Shown: in pieces, positions 28,529 to 41,420 of the stretch
How the letters are laid out: each line of letters begins with the position of its first letter
How positions within the stretch are numbered: position 1 is the stretch's first letter
NCBI GenBank assembly: GCA_949825045.1
Contig: OX463829.1
Span: 16,462,715-16,526,714, forward strand
Length of the DNA: 64,000 nt
From: Argyresthia goedartella
Taxonomy: Eukaryota > Arthropoda > Insecta > Lepidoptera > Argyresthiidae
Direction: 5' to 3'
Program-made: the position numbers and the translations under genes
The notes under the pieces: model-generated
Told to the model about the DNA's origin: nothing
The model's database searches: none
The model's input: the letters and a program-made list of their open reading frames with translations, nothing else

Positions 28529-28920
28529 CCGGTCAAGTGCGAGTCTACATCGCGCACGAAGGGTTCCGTACCACCGTTCAATGGAAGCGATGGTGTGGAG
28601 TGAATAGTTTGGATTTTACACAGCAAAATATTGTTTACAAAGTTATTGGTGCGGTTACTTTTACACTCCATGTACGTAACCAGGTGCATCCATAAGTTTG
28701 TATGTGGTATTGAAAGAATTGTTGTATGGGAGCCCCCTTAAATATTACTTTTATCCTGTTTTTTAGTATTTGTTGTAATAGCGGCAACATAAATACATAA
28801 TCTGTGAAAATTTGAACTCTCTAGCTAGCTAGGTTCTTGAGATACAGCCTGGTGACAGACGGACGGACAGCGAAGTCTTAGTAATAGGGTTCCTTTCTTA
28901 CCCGTTGGGCACGGAACCCT
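28529..28920 (+). repeat. CCGGTCAAG dispersed repeat, copy 2
   Basis: A 392-bp copy of the same family with a shorter GACG tract. Copy A lacks it, but the flanks are rearranged, so the exact insertion point is less clear than for copy 1. Confidence 0.88.
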
Positions 28921-28954
28921 TAAAAACGGCACCTAAAAGAATATATTTAGGAGG

Positions 28955-29003
28955 GAAAGGTTGCTTTTTATATTTATATAAAAAGGCAACATATCCCTCT
29001 TAG
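28955..29003. repeat. Imperfect hairpin, copy B
   Basis: Counterpart of 14368-14420, with GGTTGCTTTTT pairing with AAAAAGGCAAC and weaker outer pairing. Confidence 0.55.
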
Positions 29004-32000
29004 AAGCACCGCCCTAACAGTATTCTTCAAATCTGAAACAAAAAAGAAAAAAGTTATGATGAGAATATCTAGAGAGTATAAACGTTGTTACATAAAACTG
29101 AAAGCTATTTAGAAAACAGATAGAGATTTTTTAATTTCACTCTCTCGAATGCAAAAATAATACGTATATACCTTTTATTACACGGTGATCGTAAAATCTG
29201 CTGAAAACTTGGGTCTAAATAAAAATGACACAAAAGTTACATATGTCAAGAAATTTGAGTTGTTTACCGCGTCACCATCTTGTGCATTCTGGAACTTACT
29301 ACATTAACTTGTTCGCTCGCAGGATAGTAAAATTAATTTATGTGATTATCGTTTAATTAAGTCTTTCTCTGACTAATAATTGCTCTGTCAATTAACGTAT
29401 TAAGTATCAATACGTTTTTAAAAGTCTACATCCGATAACCAAAAATGTGACGATTCTATAGAATTTCCATGAAACGCTTGATTAAAACGTGCCTTAAGAA
29501 GTATTAACTTCAAAAAATATCGCCATGTCTTACCCCATACCGCGTATCGGAGATAACGCCTACCTGTCGGGCACAGCGCCCATGTTTAGACATATTTCAT
29601 ATCATTATCATAATCGATTGCATTATATTGCATGATAAGGTGCCTTTTGTGCCTCTAACACCTCGGTTGCGTTCTTTATTTTAATAGAATCCTAGTAAAA
29701 CTACATCTGTATGTATGTAAAGGTTTAACAGTGCCTACATCCACCAACCTAATGGCTAAGGCCGGACGGATGGATCGCGAGTTTATTTATTTATTTATTT
29801 ATTCAGGGGTTACAAACAGGACAAGTTACATTACAAAAACAAACAGCGGATAAATATACAGTTAATTAAAATCTAACTTATCCCTTAGGGTATCCCACTT
29901 ATGGCTTAAATGATTTGGGAAGAATTAGCTCCGAATGAGCAACAACTAAAGTACTTAGGTGCTAAGAATATACATTCTTACTAAAATTAAAAACCAAAAT
30001 ATGAGAGGAAAATGTGCATTGTTTACAATTAGGGTACATCTATTGCACAAACGTGCATGAAATTACCACACCACAGTCAAGGATTATTATCCTCGAGTTT
30101 AGTTTAGTTAACTCGGAATAGCTTTGACAACTCCATACAAATTCTTTATTTACCTACCAACTAAAGTATCACTATTTCTTTACTACATACATATCTTTGA
30201 GGCTTAAATAGTAATAATAATAATAATAATATAAATAGGGTTGTCAAAGTTATTCAGAGAAAAGTGTTAAATCGCGTTAGAGATATTCGCACTAAGAAAA
30301 CATTTACAGCTTACTTATTCCGATCCGAGCACCTTTAAAATAACGATTGTCGACTGGAACTAGATGAATGTTGTCTAATCACTATTCACGAATGCTTCGT
30401 CAGGTAAATCACTAGCAGTCAAGCATTTAACGCTAGATCTGTGATAGGAATGATAAGTAATATGTGACAAGCTGGCAACCTCTGTGGCCGATTGGTGGAT
30501 AACGCTCTATTTTTCGATCAACAAAACGCCTTGATAGGCTGCTATTAGAAAAAGGTAAACTTACAAGGTTTTATATTTAACTAGCTGTTCGTGGCACAGC
30601 TTCGCACACGCGTTTCAAGGGAACTGGCCGTTTGAGTTTTAGAGGTAAAAATCAAAATTAGAATTGGATCCGCTACTGTCTTGAGTTCCCATAGAAAATG
30701 CCCGTACTAAATTATTTTTTGGCATTTTAAGATTTCCCTGTCCGTATTTCAAAAAATTCTCGCTGCAATAACCTTCCCAAGACTCCAACGAATGGTTTAA
30801 AAAACAGTTGATCGTTCCAGCCATTTAAAAGATTTGCGCTTACCAACACATTTTATGATTATTTTTTATTAATATAGATTAATTTATCAAATAATTAAAT
30901 AACATATAAAATAAAATATTAATAAGTGTTCCAATGTCAGAACAGCCCCTTTTTCCGGCGTCAAATTCAACGCAGTTAGCGTCAATTGACGCTTAGTGTA
31001 TGGGGACTGTCACATTTCCACAATTTTCGTTTGGTCTGGGTTGCTGAATAAGGGACTTTTATTGACCCTAACTACAAACCACAGCAAAATCATGAACTGA
31101 ATCGATCAAAGTCACGCTCAGACAATGGAAAATCTGTGACATTACCACAATTTTCTATTCATTCTTTTTCAATTGGAGTTAGTGAAGAAGGAGCTGGGCT
31201 AGGGAGTCTAATAAATAAAATCTAATGTCAGACGTTGAAGCCTACTACAAAGAACGGCTTGTAGGTATCAGAATTGTAAATTTTCAGCAAGTACATTTTA
31301 TGAACATAATCTTCTGTAAAAAACGCAACCATTTGACAACAATATGCTATGACGACAAAAACCAATGTTTCCATACAACTGACGAAAAACAGTTCATAGT
31401 TCACCCTTGTCAAGAAGCCAATTCTATTACAAATATACAGTGGAATTCAATAGCGCGAATTAAATTCCGTGGGCCTTTGTTTTTCAGTTTCAGTTTCAGT
31501 GTTCCAAGAAATCAGATCAGATAGATAGCACTTATTGCTCAAATGATCGCTGGTTGAACTTTTGAAATTCAATACTAACTAGGGTTGCTTTTATCGTCCT
31601 TTGAAGTTCTCTGTGCAAAATCAACATTGCGATCTAATGATACTGGCACTGGCACCATAACTTGAGCATGAGTTTCCAAAAATTACATGTAGCAATGATT
31701 AATCAGTGCTAAGTACAATTTCAATTTAGTATTTTGGTGAGCTGATAGGATCTTGATTTTGAGTTTTGCTTTGTCTATGTGTTAGCAGGTTGTTATCGTT
31801 CTGAATGTTCTAATCTAACAGCGTCTATAGGAGCTCACAGATGAGTCTTTGGGGGAGCAGAATATTATACGAATTAAACTTATCGAGCTGTCTTTGTGTA
31901 TACCAACTCGAAGCACGATTCTCTGACAGGTATTGCTATTCAGAACGGGATTGTAGTTTTGAAAGGCTAGTATTTAATCGCACATTAAAAATCAGCAAAT

Positions 32001-33987
32001 CAATATTTGCACGGCAAAAAAGGATCAGAAAAAACAGTTTTATGTTTTAAATATTGCATGTTCAGCCTAACACGAGGGATAAAAGGGGCTTCGCTTTGCT
32101 CACCCCCTTTACCCTTCACCTAAGCTACCGCATTTGCATTTTGCCCTGATATTTGCTGTGAAAATCAGTATTTTTAATGTGCAGTTTAATATTTCCCATT
32201 TTGAAATGACAATGTTAAACTATCGATTTTGAAATTCAAATAACAGTCCCAATCATAATCTAAAACGATTTAAATGACAGATAAAGTCTCATACAAAATG
32301 AAAATTTGACAGCGATCCGGATTAAAGTCAGAGATAGACTAGCTCTATTCTGTACAATCAGAAAACGATTATTTTACGAGCTGTCTTGTGATTGCTAGAT
32401 TTTCCAATGGTATTGAGGTAAATGTCGGTGATACAGAATAGAAATAAAAGTTTTTCGTACCTCGCAGTTAAACGGACTTTTATTTATTTGTTAGTTCATA
32501 TGTCCAATGATCAGCAGGTAAACTCACACTCGCCCGACACGGATGGAGAATTGGAGAAACAGGCTGATTGGCATCACCCCTCAGGCGATCAAGATTGATG
32601 TTTGGAGGATTAATTGGGCTGTTCCGGTCGAATTCGATGAGCGACTCTGTGATCAATGGCTTCATTTGTGCCAGCTTGTTGCTTGGATTCGGACACGAGC
32701 CCTACAAATTATCCCGTTTGCCGAAACTGGGTGAGCGAAACCTCATTTATTTACTCGTATTTGACAAGAGCCAACAAACGACGAATAAGGTCCTTTACAA
32801 GGTTTTAAAGGAAACCTTAAACATATATGGGTTTACACCCGATCGATTCAACCTGTTTTAATACATTGAAGCAAACAAACAATATTTTACGCTTGCGACC
32901 ATATTGTTGACACACATTCGGTCACATCAACGCGATGCTTCCTCGAGCTATCGCAGTTTACATATTTAATACAGCATTACCCTTTGTCTATGTATTGTAC
33001 TCACAGTATTTAACCCATATTCGCTTTGAAAATATTCAAAGTGAAAAAGGTCCATTTACTGTATACATAATTTTATCTTTCAAGAAGTCATCAAAGGATG
33101 AAGTGACCAGGTAAATGTTTGAGAATATTAGAAGAAAGTCCTAACTTCCCTATCATATTTATTCCCCACATTTACACTGCGGCTACAATACTTTGCATAA
33201 CTACATATTCACCATCACCTGTTATATAATAAAGGTGGGCACAGATTAACGCTCACTTTCTGCACTAATTCTTAAAGGTGATGTAAAACATTGTGAACTT
33301 TATAGCTACGGCGATGGGTTAGCCCTTAGCCCTCTGTTACACACAATATACTACTGAATAAATGGTAAAATATGGGCTCAACCATTCCTCTGCCATCCCT
33401 TATGGGAAAAGGCATGGCGCCATTTTTATTTTATGGACTATATAGTTGATCCGTTCACTTCTATTTAGATGTAAAAGTTGTTCAGTATGCCCCAATATCC
33501 CCCAACAAGAATTTCCCTTTCAATTACACAATGTTTATAGGGATCATTGTTAGTTTCCTCGAGGCACTCACACATATTTTCCGCCCCAATTACTAAGTAA
33601 TAATGATAATAAGTATACCCAATCCTACCTCTCTAATATGTCTGCGAAAAACATAATTACTTGGAAGAAACACCAACACATTCAGAATGTAAATAACTTT
33701 TTGTTTGTTTTCCTTATTACAGAGAAGTTTCAGCACCTTCTTTGCCGTAAGATATTGGATTATTTTTGAGGATGCCTACATTACAATGAGTAGACGTCGG
33801 GTAAACACTAAATTGCTTTTAGAAGTTTTAGTATACATAAGATTGGCCATGTTACAGAATGAGTAAAAATTTGATTAGGTAAGTATACATTTATGGCAGG
33901 CGATACTTTACGTTTAAGCTGTAGTAACTATATAATCACTGGCGCTCTTTGTCATTATACCCCTCCTCACTTTGAACTATCTCCGTT
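29004..33987. other. Non-coding body of duplication copy B
   Basis: No gene is recognised. It includes TTTA and TAA microsatellites (29781-29803, 30211-30232) and the uninterrupted BEL target at about 32805-32830. Small frames such as 30639-30824 (minus) match copy A frames only because of the duplication. Confidence 0.7.
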
Positions 33988-34093
33988 TTACCACAAAAAT
34001 ATTAAACAGCGTTTAACCTCAAAACAATCGTCAAATCTCATACATTTTTGTTTTTGAACAAGTTTTGAACAGTAGTTAATTTTTTTGTGGTAA
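33988..34093 (-). mobile_element. TTACCAC MITE, full copy in duplication B
   Basis: 106 bp with TTACCACAAA and TTTGTGGTAA ends. On the minus strand it is preceded by GGGCC like the copies at 12959 and 41943. Confidence 0.78.
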
Positions 34094-34625
34094 GGCCCTG
34101 TATGAACAGCCTGTGGTAAAGCGGAAACCTTCTATTAAAGTTTCGTCCCGAAACCATAAAAATACCCTGCGATGCTGTTTTTTCCGCCCCTATCCGACTT
34201 CCTCCTGTCCTTAAGATCTAGTCCTCATTGCTCTCTATTGTCTCTCTTCACTGTTGAATGGTCCCTCTCAACGACCCACAGCATCATATGACGCCATCAT
34301 GAAATTGCGACCCGCGGCGTCATATGACGCCATTTTTGATTAAAAAAATAACATTACTCTGTTTTGGGCGGTACATGCCATGATTGATACGTCTGTCAAC
34401 GCCAAGTGACTAACAAATAAGGTCGTGCAATTGCCAGTCCATACAACTTTCTAACAAAAAATAACAGCAAAAAACGAGAACAATTTAAATTACCACCAAA
34501 ATATTTTTTTCCTACCCAAAATGGGTAAAGTTAAAGTAAAAGATCACCAAAAGTTAAGGCAGCTTAGGTGAAGGGTAAAGGGGGTGAGCAAGGCGAAGCC
34601 CCCTTTTATCCTTCGTGTTAGGTTG
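34094..34625. other. Segment kept in copy B and deleted in copy A
   Basis: Copy A jumps from the middle of the MITE to the sequence after this segment, joining at TTGAACA, which occurs on both sides here. This is the pattern of a microhomology deletion of about 0.57 kb in copy A. The segment contains the palindrome GGCGTCATATGACGCC (34316-34331) and a related CATCATATGACGCC about 35 bases before it. No gene is present. Confidence 0.7.
34316..34331. repeat. Perfect 16-bp palindrome
   Basis: GGCGTCATATGACGCC equals its own complement. A partly matching CATCATATGACGCCAT lies at about 34284-34299. It could be a binding site for a dimeric factor; no gene is adjacent. Confidence 0.8.
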
Positions 34626-34805
34626 AACATGTAAGAACAACAAAAAATACTCAAAAGTTAAACTTAAGCATACAAAACATAAACATAAGTTTGGTGATCA
34701 TTTATCCAAACACAATTTGGTGGTCGTTTACTAATTCTGGTGGTCGTTTCGAATTTTTTGGTAGTAAAATAGGTGCTTTTTTGGTGATCGTTTAAACATA
34801 AGCCA

Positions 34806-37680
34806 AAAAACATTCGTTGATTCTCAGAGTAAGTAAGTAAATAGAGGGAGGGCTATGTTCCATGAACAGAAGTAAATATACCGACACTCTTTACTTATAC
34901 GACCTTTTTATTTTGTATGACTGAAACCAATATAGTTTTGACAGGACATTTACTAGTACCATTTTAGTGACAACCACCGTTGGGGTAAGTATCGATATGA
35001 GAACGGCTATCGACAAAAATGATAGATAGTTTACCTACTTTGTTTACCGATCTTTTAGAAGACTGGTATTTGGCTATGAGCTAATGGTCACTGTTTTAAT
35101 ATTATCGAAAAACAAAGTCGAAGTGATAATTTATTTACATACCCACAATAACAAATTTCAAAAACCTTGGTCATGTAGGGACTGAGGACCTAAAGGATGA
35201 CCTAGTCATATTGTAGGAGCGCAGCGCTTTGGCAGTTCGGGCGAATATGTTGGCTTGTTGGATTGCACATTATAAAAAGCCAGTAAAAATCTCACTCTTC
35301 AAGGTACACTGTCAATCAATTAACCCGTGCAGCCTTTACATACTGGTTGAGTGGTGCGACTGTTTGTGAGAGGGCGTAGAAAAGAGAGCCGTGCCACAGG
35401 GGCCTATTTATATGAAAAAGATTGAATTGAGTGTGATTAAGTATTTTTTCTGTTACAAACAAAATATGGATCCTTTTGTGTTCCGAAATAAATAATTCTA
35501 ATTTATAAAAAATATAATCATTAAAAAAACATAATAAAGTCAACAATTATATAACAATAGACAAATTTAACACTCATTTTCATTTACATACCATTAGTTA
35601 TAATAGATCACTAATCACGATTCAATTAAACGATACCCGTTTTTTTATTACTGGTAAAATCATTCTGCAGTAAAATCTTCTTGAGAATTCTCTCGTGTTT
35701 TGTCGTCCAGCCGGACACATTTAGCAATAGTGTTTCCGAGGAAATTTAAAATTAAAAGGGTTATATTTTAATGACACATCAAATTTCACATATCAATGTT
35801 AGTTTGTTGAAAAGGTTCATAAATAAAGATCAAATAATTGCAATTGAGCAATATAATTTCTTTCTACTTATATAATGTATCGATAATATTTCTTTTACGT
35901 CACTATCGATATTTCTTGGACAAATCTGTAAAAGAAAAAATATTGCAAATACGCTACTATAAATGTATTTCTGATATTTCTGGGCCGAAATAAATTGGAA
36001 TATCTTCCGCTATCCCTAATGTATCCAATAAAATGTATAAAATACAATAAAATTTACGAAATAACATCAATTAATATTTACCTTTGGTAGCTGATGAATT
36101 CGCCTAAGTTTTTATGAGTTCTCATGTAAATTTTACTCTGTATGATAGCACACTACATGGCGAATGACTTACTAATGCAATATTATAATTTTTCTCACTG
36201 ATAGATCACTTTTATAATTGAAATAACGTTTTCCCGAAAGTTTCGATTTTCGTCTTTGTTTATGTAATGTAATGACTATGACAAATGCTGTTCGGTGCAA
36301 TTGAATATTTCGTTGTTGTCTGATAAACTATACACATGGCGAATATTAGAGTATTACCTAAATCTTTAGAGCAATAAATAAACCGAAGAAACCAAACCAT
36401 CAACAAAAGGGAAAGCAATCCAAAAATTTACGTTACATCTTTTTAAGCAAAGAGTTTCGTTTATCTGGGCGTTGATTAGTATAGTATCCCTCTATAGTCT
36501 GTTATTAGTATATTATTAATTGTCTGTGATTTGTTGTTGGACTGTCAGCCGATTTAAAAATACTTGTTCATTGAATCAGTTTTTTAACTGCTCTTAATGA
36601 AAAGTAAATAAAGAATGGCTTAAATTAATATTTTAATAATTCTTAGCATTGTTACAACACGGTCAAGCACTCGAAGGTCCTGTCCAGGTTTCCACTTAGC
36701 ATGGCCGTATTGTATTCAAGTTATGTTTAAACTGTATGTACCGGCTGTCAAAAAGTGTGGTAAAAGTCGGCCTAAGACGCAGTAAAAGTTAATTTCCTGA
36801 TATTCATAGATCCCTTGGTTTGTCTTAACAATGTGTGAATACTGGAGGGAAAAGTTCCGACCGGAATACTAACATTTTTTAGCGAGAGAGTTAACTCCAA
36901 CCTGGGGCGAAAGCTCGGCGCTAAAGCTTCTGTGGAAGTTGTAATCCTATTGTGCGGTTGGCAAAGTTTTATTGGCAAAATCCAGTAATACACGGGATCA
37001 CGGGCTTGTTGCGATTTTGGAATAATCGTTTTGTTTTGGCTATCGTTTTATAAGATAATTGATTTACATCCTGAAGTGTCCTCATCTGTGTCCTGTTATT
37101 TCTAACGTGTGATCAAAGTAAGGTAATTGGTAGAATTGTCGAGATGTCAAACTAACTAACGAAGTAAACTAACAATTTAATGCTACCACTCTTTTCCCAT
37201 AGATTCCAATCCATCGAACTTCCATGGCGCTTTGTATTAGTTTAGTGTTTTTGTATTAGTTAAGTTTTGACTCTGAAGATATGGGGAGAATAAGATTGAT
37301 TATGTTATGAGAACAACTTCTTCACCCATGCAAGTATGATTTAAAAATGTACTTTTTGAGCCTTTTAACTGTCAACTCAGCACGTTTTTCTAAGTATTCT
37401 GATAATTCCTATTGTCTTGAACATATGTATATATATTTCTACATTTTTGAATTCAATTTGTTTATTTGGAACTGAAAGATAAAATGGCCTTTATTCCAAC
37501 CTATTAAAGATATACTCTTAGATTCAGTACCTGCCTGATAGTTTTTATACCTATGTAAAATTTTATTATTTACCTATGTACCTATTCAATATTGTATGTA
37601 TTTATTATTTCCCTTGTTGGGGGACACAATATCTAAAATGTTGAGTGCCTTTTTGTTTGTCATTTTTTGCAAGAGGTTAT
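34806..37680. other. Non-coding AT-rich stretch, nothing recognised
   Basis: No frame looks protein-like and I see no RNA gene. Several TATCGATA-like words occur (about 34990, 35880, 35905) without a clear pattern. Confidence 0.6.
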
Positions 37681-37944
37681 ACAAGGTGACATTTTACTAG
37701 CCGACCATATTTTGGGGAATGATAGTACCTATTGTTATGAAAAGCATTACCCGAGAAACATATGGTCATAAACGAAAAGACATTTAGACTCCCATAGTAA
37801 CTTGTAATCAGCTGATCGGGTCAATGTACTGAGGGACGAAAAATATTTTTCATTTGGGACCATATGTTTCTTTGGAAAAGTTGTTCATAATGATCGGTGC
37901 TATAATTTCCCAAAAAATGGTCAGCTAGTCAAATGTTACCTTGT
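37681..37944. mobile_element. Foldback MITE, 264 bp, with about 90-bp arms
   Basis: The left arm (ACAAGGTGACATTTTACTAG onward) and the inverted right arm (ACAAGGTAACATTTGACTAG) match for about 90 bases at roughly 80 %, meeting near a shared AAACATATGGTC. No coding capacity. A target duplication is not obvious. The arms are long relative to the centre, as in foldback elements. Confidence 0.8.
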
Positions 37945-39279
37945 CATGATGATATCATAATGTAATACCTTTGGTGCATAGCAATTACAGAGCTAATTCC
38001 TTTCTTGTCAGAGCCTGCTCGACTTTCAACCGTCTTTTTGACTCTGGCATTTATCAAGATATGGACATAGATATTTTCAATAGCAGTGTTCAATCACTAG
38101 GAAAAAATACTATAAAGAAATTTTTAGCGTCTCTTAAGAGTGAAGGATGACGTGTAGATGGTGGGTATGTAGGTGGTGGGTGCGTGAGCAGCGAGATCTT
38201 TTTTAGTTAATAAATTTTTGTGTGGCGAGGTATCACCTCAATTATGTTATTGTTATATATTTTTTTTGAACTATATGTGGTTGCTTATAATTAGCCTTTA
38301 GTTTATCATAGTTCAAAACTGTTTAATAATATAGCTGTAAGCTTCCCAGAAAAATAATAAAATAAAATAAAATAAATAATTCAATCCACAACATAGCTTA
38401 CCTAGCTACTAGTACTGACTTCTACCTAGCTTTGATTTAGCGAATAGGGCGGCAGATGCAAAATGGTTACCTGCGCATTTTTTGCTGCTCTTCGATGGTA
38501 TCTATATAAGCCTTCTATCCATCTATCTAACTTACCTAGTAAGAGTATGTGTATCGTATAATTTTAACAAAAACACCTGCCCACCAAGAATTGAATCAAA
38601 ACCGTAGTCTCACAGCAATAGGGAAGGTTCTATATAAGACTGGTGCTTTGTGCGTTAAAGGTATACTGGCTTTAAAAGAAGTTTAAAACAAAACGACGTC
38701 TGACGTTGCCTCCGGTGAGCCGGCCAACTTCCAGTTGCGGGGGAGCTTTGCTCACCACGTCATCATTTATGGAGATATAAAGCCTGTCCAATATCAATCT
38801 ATAGGTGCACCTATTCACTCGTAGTATCTATCTATAGCTCGCTTTATTTATTTGACTTTGGGTCAGGCTTGCTGACGTTTGGGACATAAGTTATTGGGTG
38901 TCACAGTAATTTGTGTCCCAAACGTGTGTGCGAATCGACACATTTTAAATGAAATAGTAATTCTAACCGTGTAATTTTATGTCGAACACTGAAAAACATA
39001 CAAAACAAACAAACAAATATTTTTTTATGATCCAACAAACACATACAATAATTTACGTCTCTGTTACCTAAACTAGGCTTACACCTGTACTATAGCTAAC
39101 AGGTTCCCGCAACATCAACATTTTAAGTAGGTACATATCTGTTGTCCAGTCAAAATTAAATATACTTAAAGAATTTTAGCTAGGTACATAAATTACATTT
39201 TATCTTAATGTTTAAATATGCTTTGAGTGCAGGAGTGAGTGTGAAAGACGGTGTGTGTTTGTGTATGTGTGTGAGTGTC
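37945..39279. other. Non-coding stretch, nothing recognised
   Basis: AT-rich with a short AAATA tract at about 38359-38384. No gene is seen. Confidence 0.6.
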
Positions 39280-41292
39280 ACGTCATCAATCACAAAGCCG
39301 CCGATACAATTTTTCCAGGTTATCATACTGCTCATCAGCCACTCCTTCAGATATCCAATACCGCATTTACAATCTACCGTGCCGTCGATTTGGTTAAAGA
39401 TACGGGAACCGAGGAAACCCCGAAATCACCTAATAAAAGTACTTCTACCTTTGGTATGCGAGTAGACCTACGGCTTTGGATAGTCTCCTTCAGATTTATT
39501 CTAGCGGTTTTAATGAAATGTTTAATGATACAGATTTTGTACAGTTGACGAACGGTAAGCAGTTGTGTTTCTTTATGCAGCTCCTCAAGTGTAGTGTGCC
39601 TAAAATCTTTCGAGAACAGCACTATCAGTGCTGCTCTTTGAACTCGTTCTGCTTCTAGAAGATATGTCTTTGCAGCCCTCCCCAAGCAGTTTTACAATAG
39701 GTTATAATTGATTCACCTAAGGCTTTGTATATAATTCTATGCGCTTTACCCAAGACAGCCTATCATCTAATATAACTCCTAAGTACCTAATGTGATTAAT
39801 AACTTCTATGGTAGGACAATCACAATGCGCTCCACCATCAGGGCACGATTGCATGCGGATTGCAAAGTGCGAATCATGGGGGTTTGAGTGTTCTGTTATG
39901 TGAAATTTCATATATTTAGTTTTGAGACATTCAGTGTAAGTAAATTTCTATCCAGCGACTTTTTTAACTCTCTCATGCCTGTTTCCGCATTTTCAAAACT
40001 ATCCTTCCAAGTTCTACCGGCAAACAACAAAACCGTATCGTCGGCATAAGCCAGTATTTTACACTCATGCAGAGGCAGCTCACACAAACCATTAACATAC
40101 AGTATCACTAGTGCTAGCAGAGGCCTCAGTAAACCTCCCTGAGGAACTCCAAAATGCATTGCAGCTGGAATACTGTAGTTCTGTGGTATTTTGACAATCT
40201 GACTTCGGTGCCCTAGATACGATTCAAACCATTGCTGAGCAAGGCCTCTGACACCAATCAAATGTAGTTTCTTAACAAGCAATTTAAAAGATATGGTGTC
40301 AAAAGCCTTAGCTAAGTCCAAAAGCACTCCTATGCAGTGCGATATATCATCTAGTAATTAGTATGATCCACAAGTTCAATCACAGCATCTGAAGTAGACT
40401 TACCAGTTCTGAATCCATATTGATTATTGCTTAAAAGATTATTTTTCTCACCATAGTAAAGTATGAAAAGCTAATGAAACGTAGGTTACATTAGCTTTTC
40501 AAGAATTTAAGAGAAAGTTGGGAGAAGCGATGAGGGTCTATAGTTTGATGGAGTGTCAGTACTACCTGCTCTGTGAATTGGTACAAATACGGCTTTCTTC
40601 ATATCATCAGGAAAAACCCCAGTGCTGAAAGACAGGTTTAAGACATGTCTAAAAGGCAACAAAATAACATCCTTTATATATTTAAATACAACATTATTCA
40701 CACCATCGACTCCTATTGCTTCACTACTCTTTAGTTCCGTAATAATATCCCTAACCTCACTTGATGATGTTGGGTTTATAATAAAGGAAGCTTGCAGAGA
40801 CCCTGAGTTCTCATAAAAATATTTGAGATTGTAGGCAAACTCATGTATGTTATACGCTTTTAGGGATAGAAGTGGAATATCAACAATATACCAGTAGCTG
40901 TAGGTCACCACATAGTATTATATTTTCAGATATCTTAACCAACTCTTATTGCTGAGTAAGTGAGCCTAGAAATAGTGAGTAATTCAGTTTGCTATTAATA
41001 TAGACCACCACTCCATCAGCCTTATTTATATGCTTGATTGTCTGATGCACTATATAATAAGGTAAATGAGGGACGAATACATTATTACCCAGCCAACACT
41101 CCGTAAGAACAATAATGTCCCATTTAATGTCTTATCTTTCCAAAATAACCATGAGGTTGTTTTTTTTTTGTTAGTACTGCGGATATTCATTTGCAGAATA
41201 TTGTACTGAGCACCTGTACGAATTATGTTACGGCGTGCTTCTGCTGTTTGAATAACAACCTTGCAAACTGGCATTTGTATATCAATATCCAT
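39280..41292 (-). pseudogene. Decayed non-LTR retrotransposon ORF2 (endonuclease and reverse transcriptase fragments)
   Basis: Read leftward, fragments appear in the expected order. An endonuclease start (YNILQMNIRSTNKK-like, about 41200) is followed by a GDL-containing piece at about 40910-41040. The N-terminal RT text (SSSEVRDIITELKSSEAIGVDGV, FVPIHRAGSTDTPSNYRP) lies at 40507-40911. The RT core (DLAKAFDTI, GVPQGGLLRPLL, AYADDTVLLFAG) lies at 39908-40327, with a C-terminal part below 39911 (VINHIRYLGVILDDRLSW). They are separated by frameshifts, stops and a deletion that removes much of the endonuclease. The style is that of CR1/L2/Jockey-group LINEs. It is inactive. Confidence 0.85.
40467..40501. 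repeat. 13-bp inverted repeat inside the LINE remnant
   Basis: TGAAAAGCTAATG and CATTAGCTTTTCA flank 12 bases at the gap between the two RT fragments, where the frame is lost. It may be a small insertion or a templated mutation. Confidence 0.65.
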
Positions 41293-41342
41293 AATTTATA
41301 GGTTGTAGTAGTAGTAACCCAGATATACGAGTAGGTACATGG

Positions 41343-41420
41343 ATTGTAGGCAAACTCATGTATGTTATACGCTTTTAGGGATAGAAGTGGAACATCAACA
41401 ATATACCAGTAGCTGTAGGT
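41343..41420 (-). repeat. Second copy of a 78-base LINE piece
   Basis: This repeats 40832-40907 in the same orientation with very few changes, upstream of the endonuclease start. It indicates an internal rearrangement or a second truncated insertion of the same LINE. Confidence 0.8.

Larger units (their letters stand above)
27086..34805. repeat. Tandem segmental duplication, copy B
   Basis: This is the second unit of the tandem duplication, lacking the BEL/Pao element and carrying two CCGGTCAAG repeats absent from copy A. Identity to copy A is high (about 97-98 % by eye) from about 28950 onward but clearly lower over the first 1.8 kb. It ends at GTTTAAACATAAGCC, at about 34804. Confidence 0.9.

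Noticed and set aside
16043..30824. A 61-codon minus-strand frame at 16043-16228 kept in both duplication copies (30639-30824)
   Set aside because: The two versions differ at about seven of 61 residues in DNA that is about 97-98 % identical, so there is no sign of protein-level constraint. Retention is explained by the duplication.
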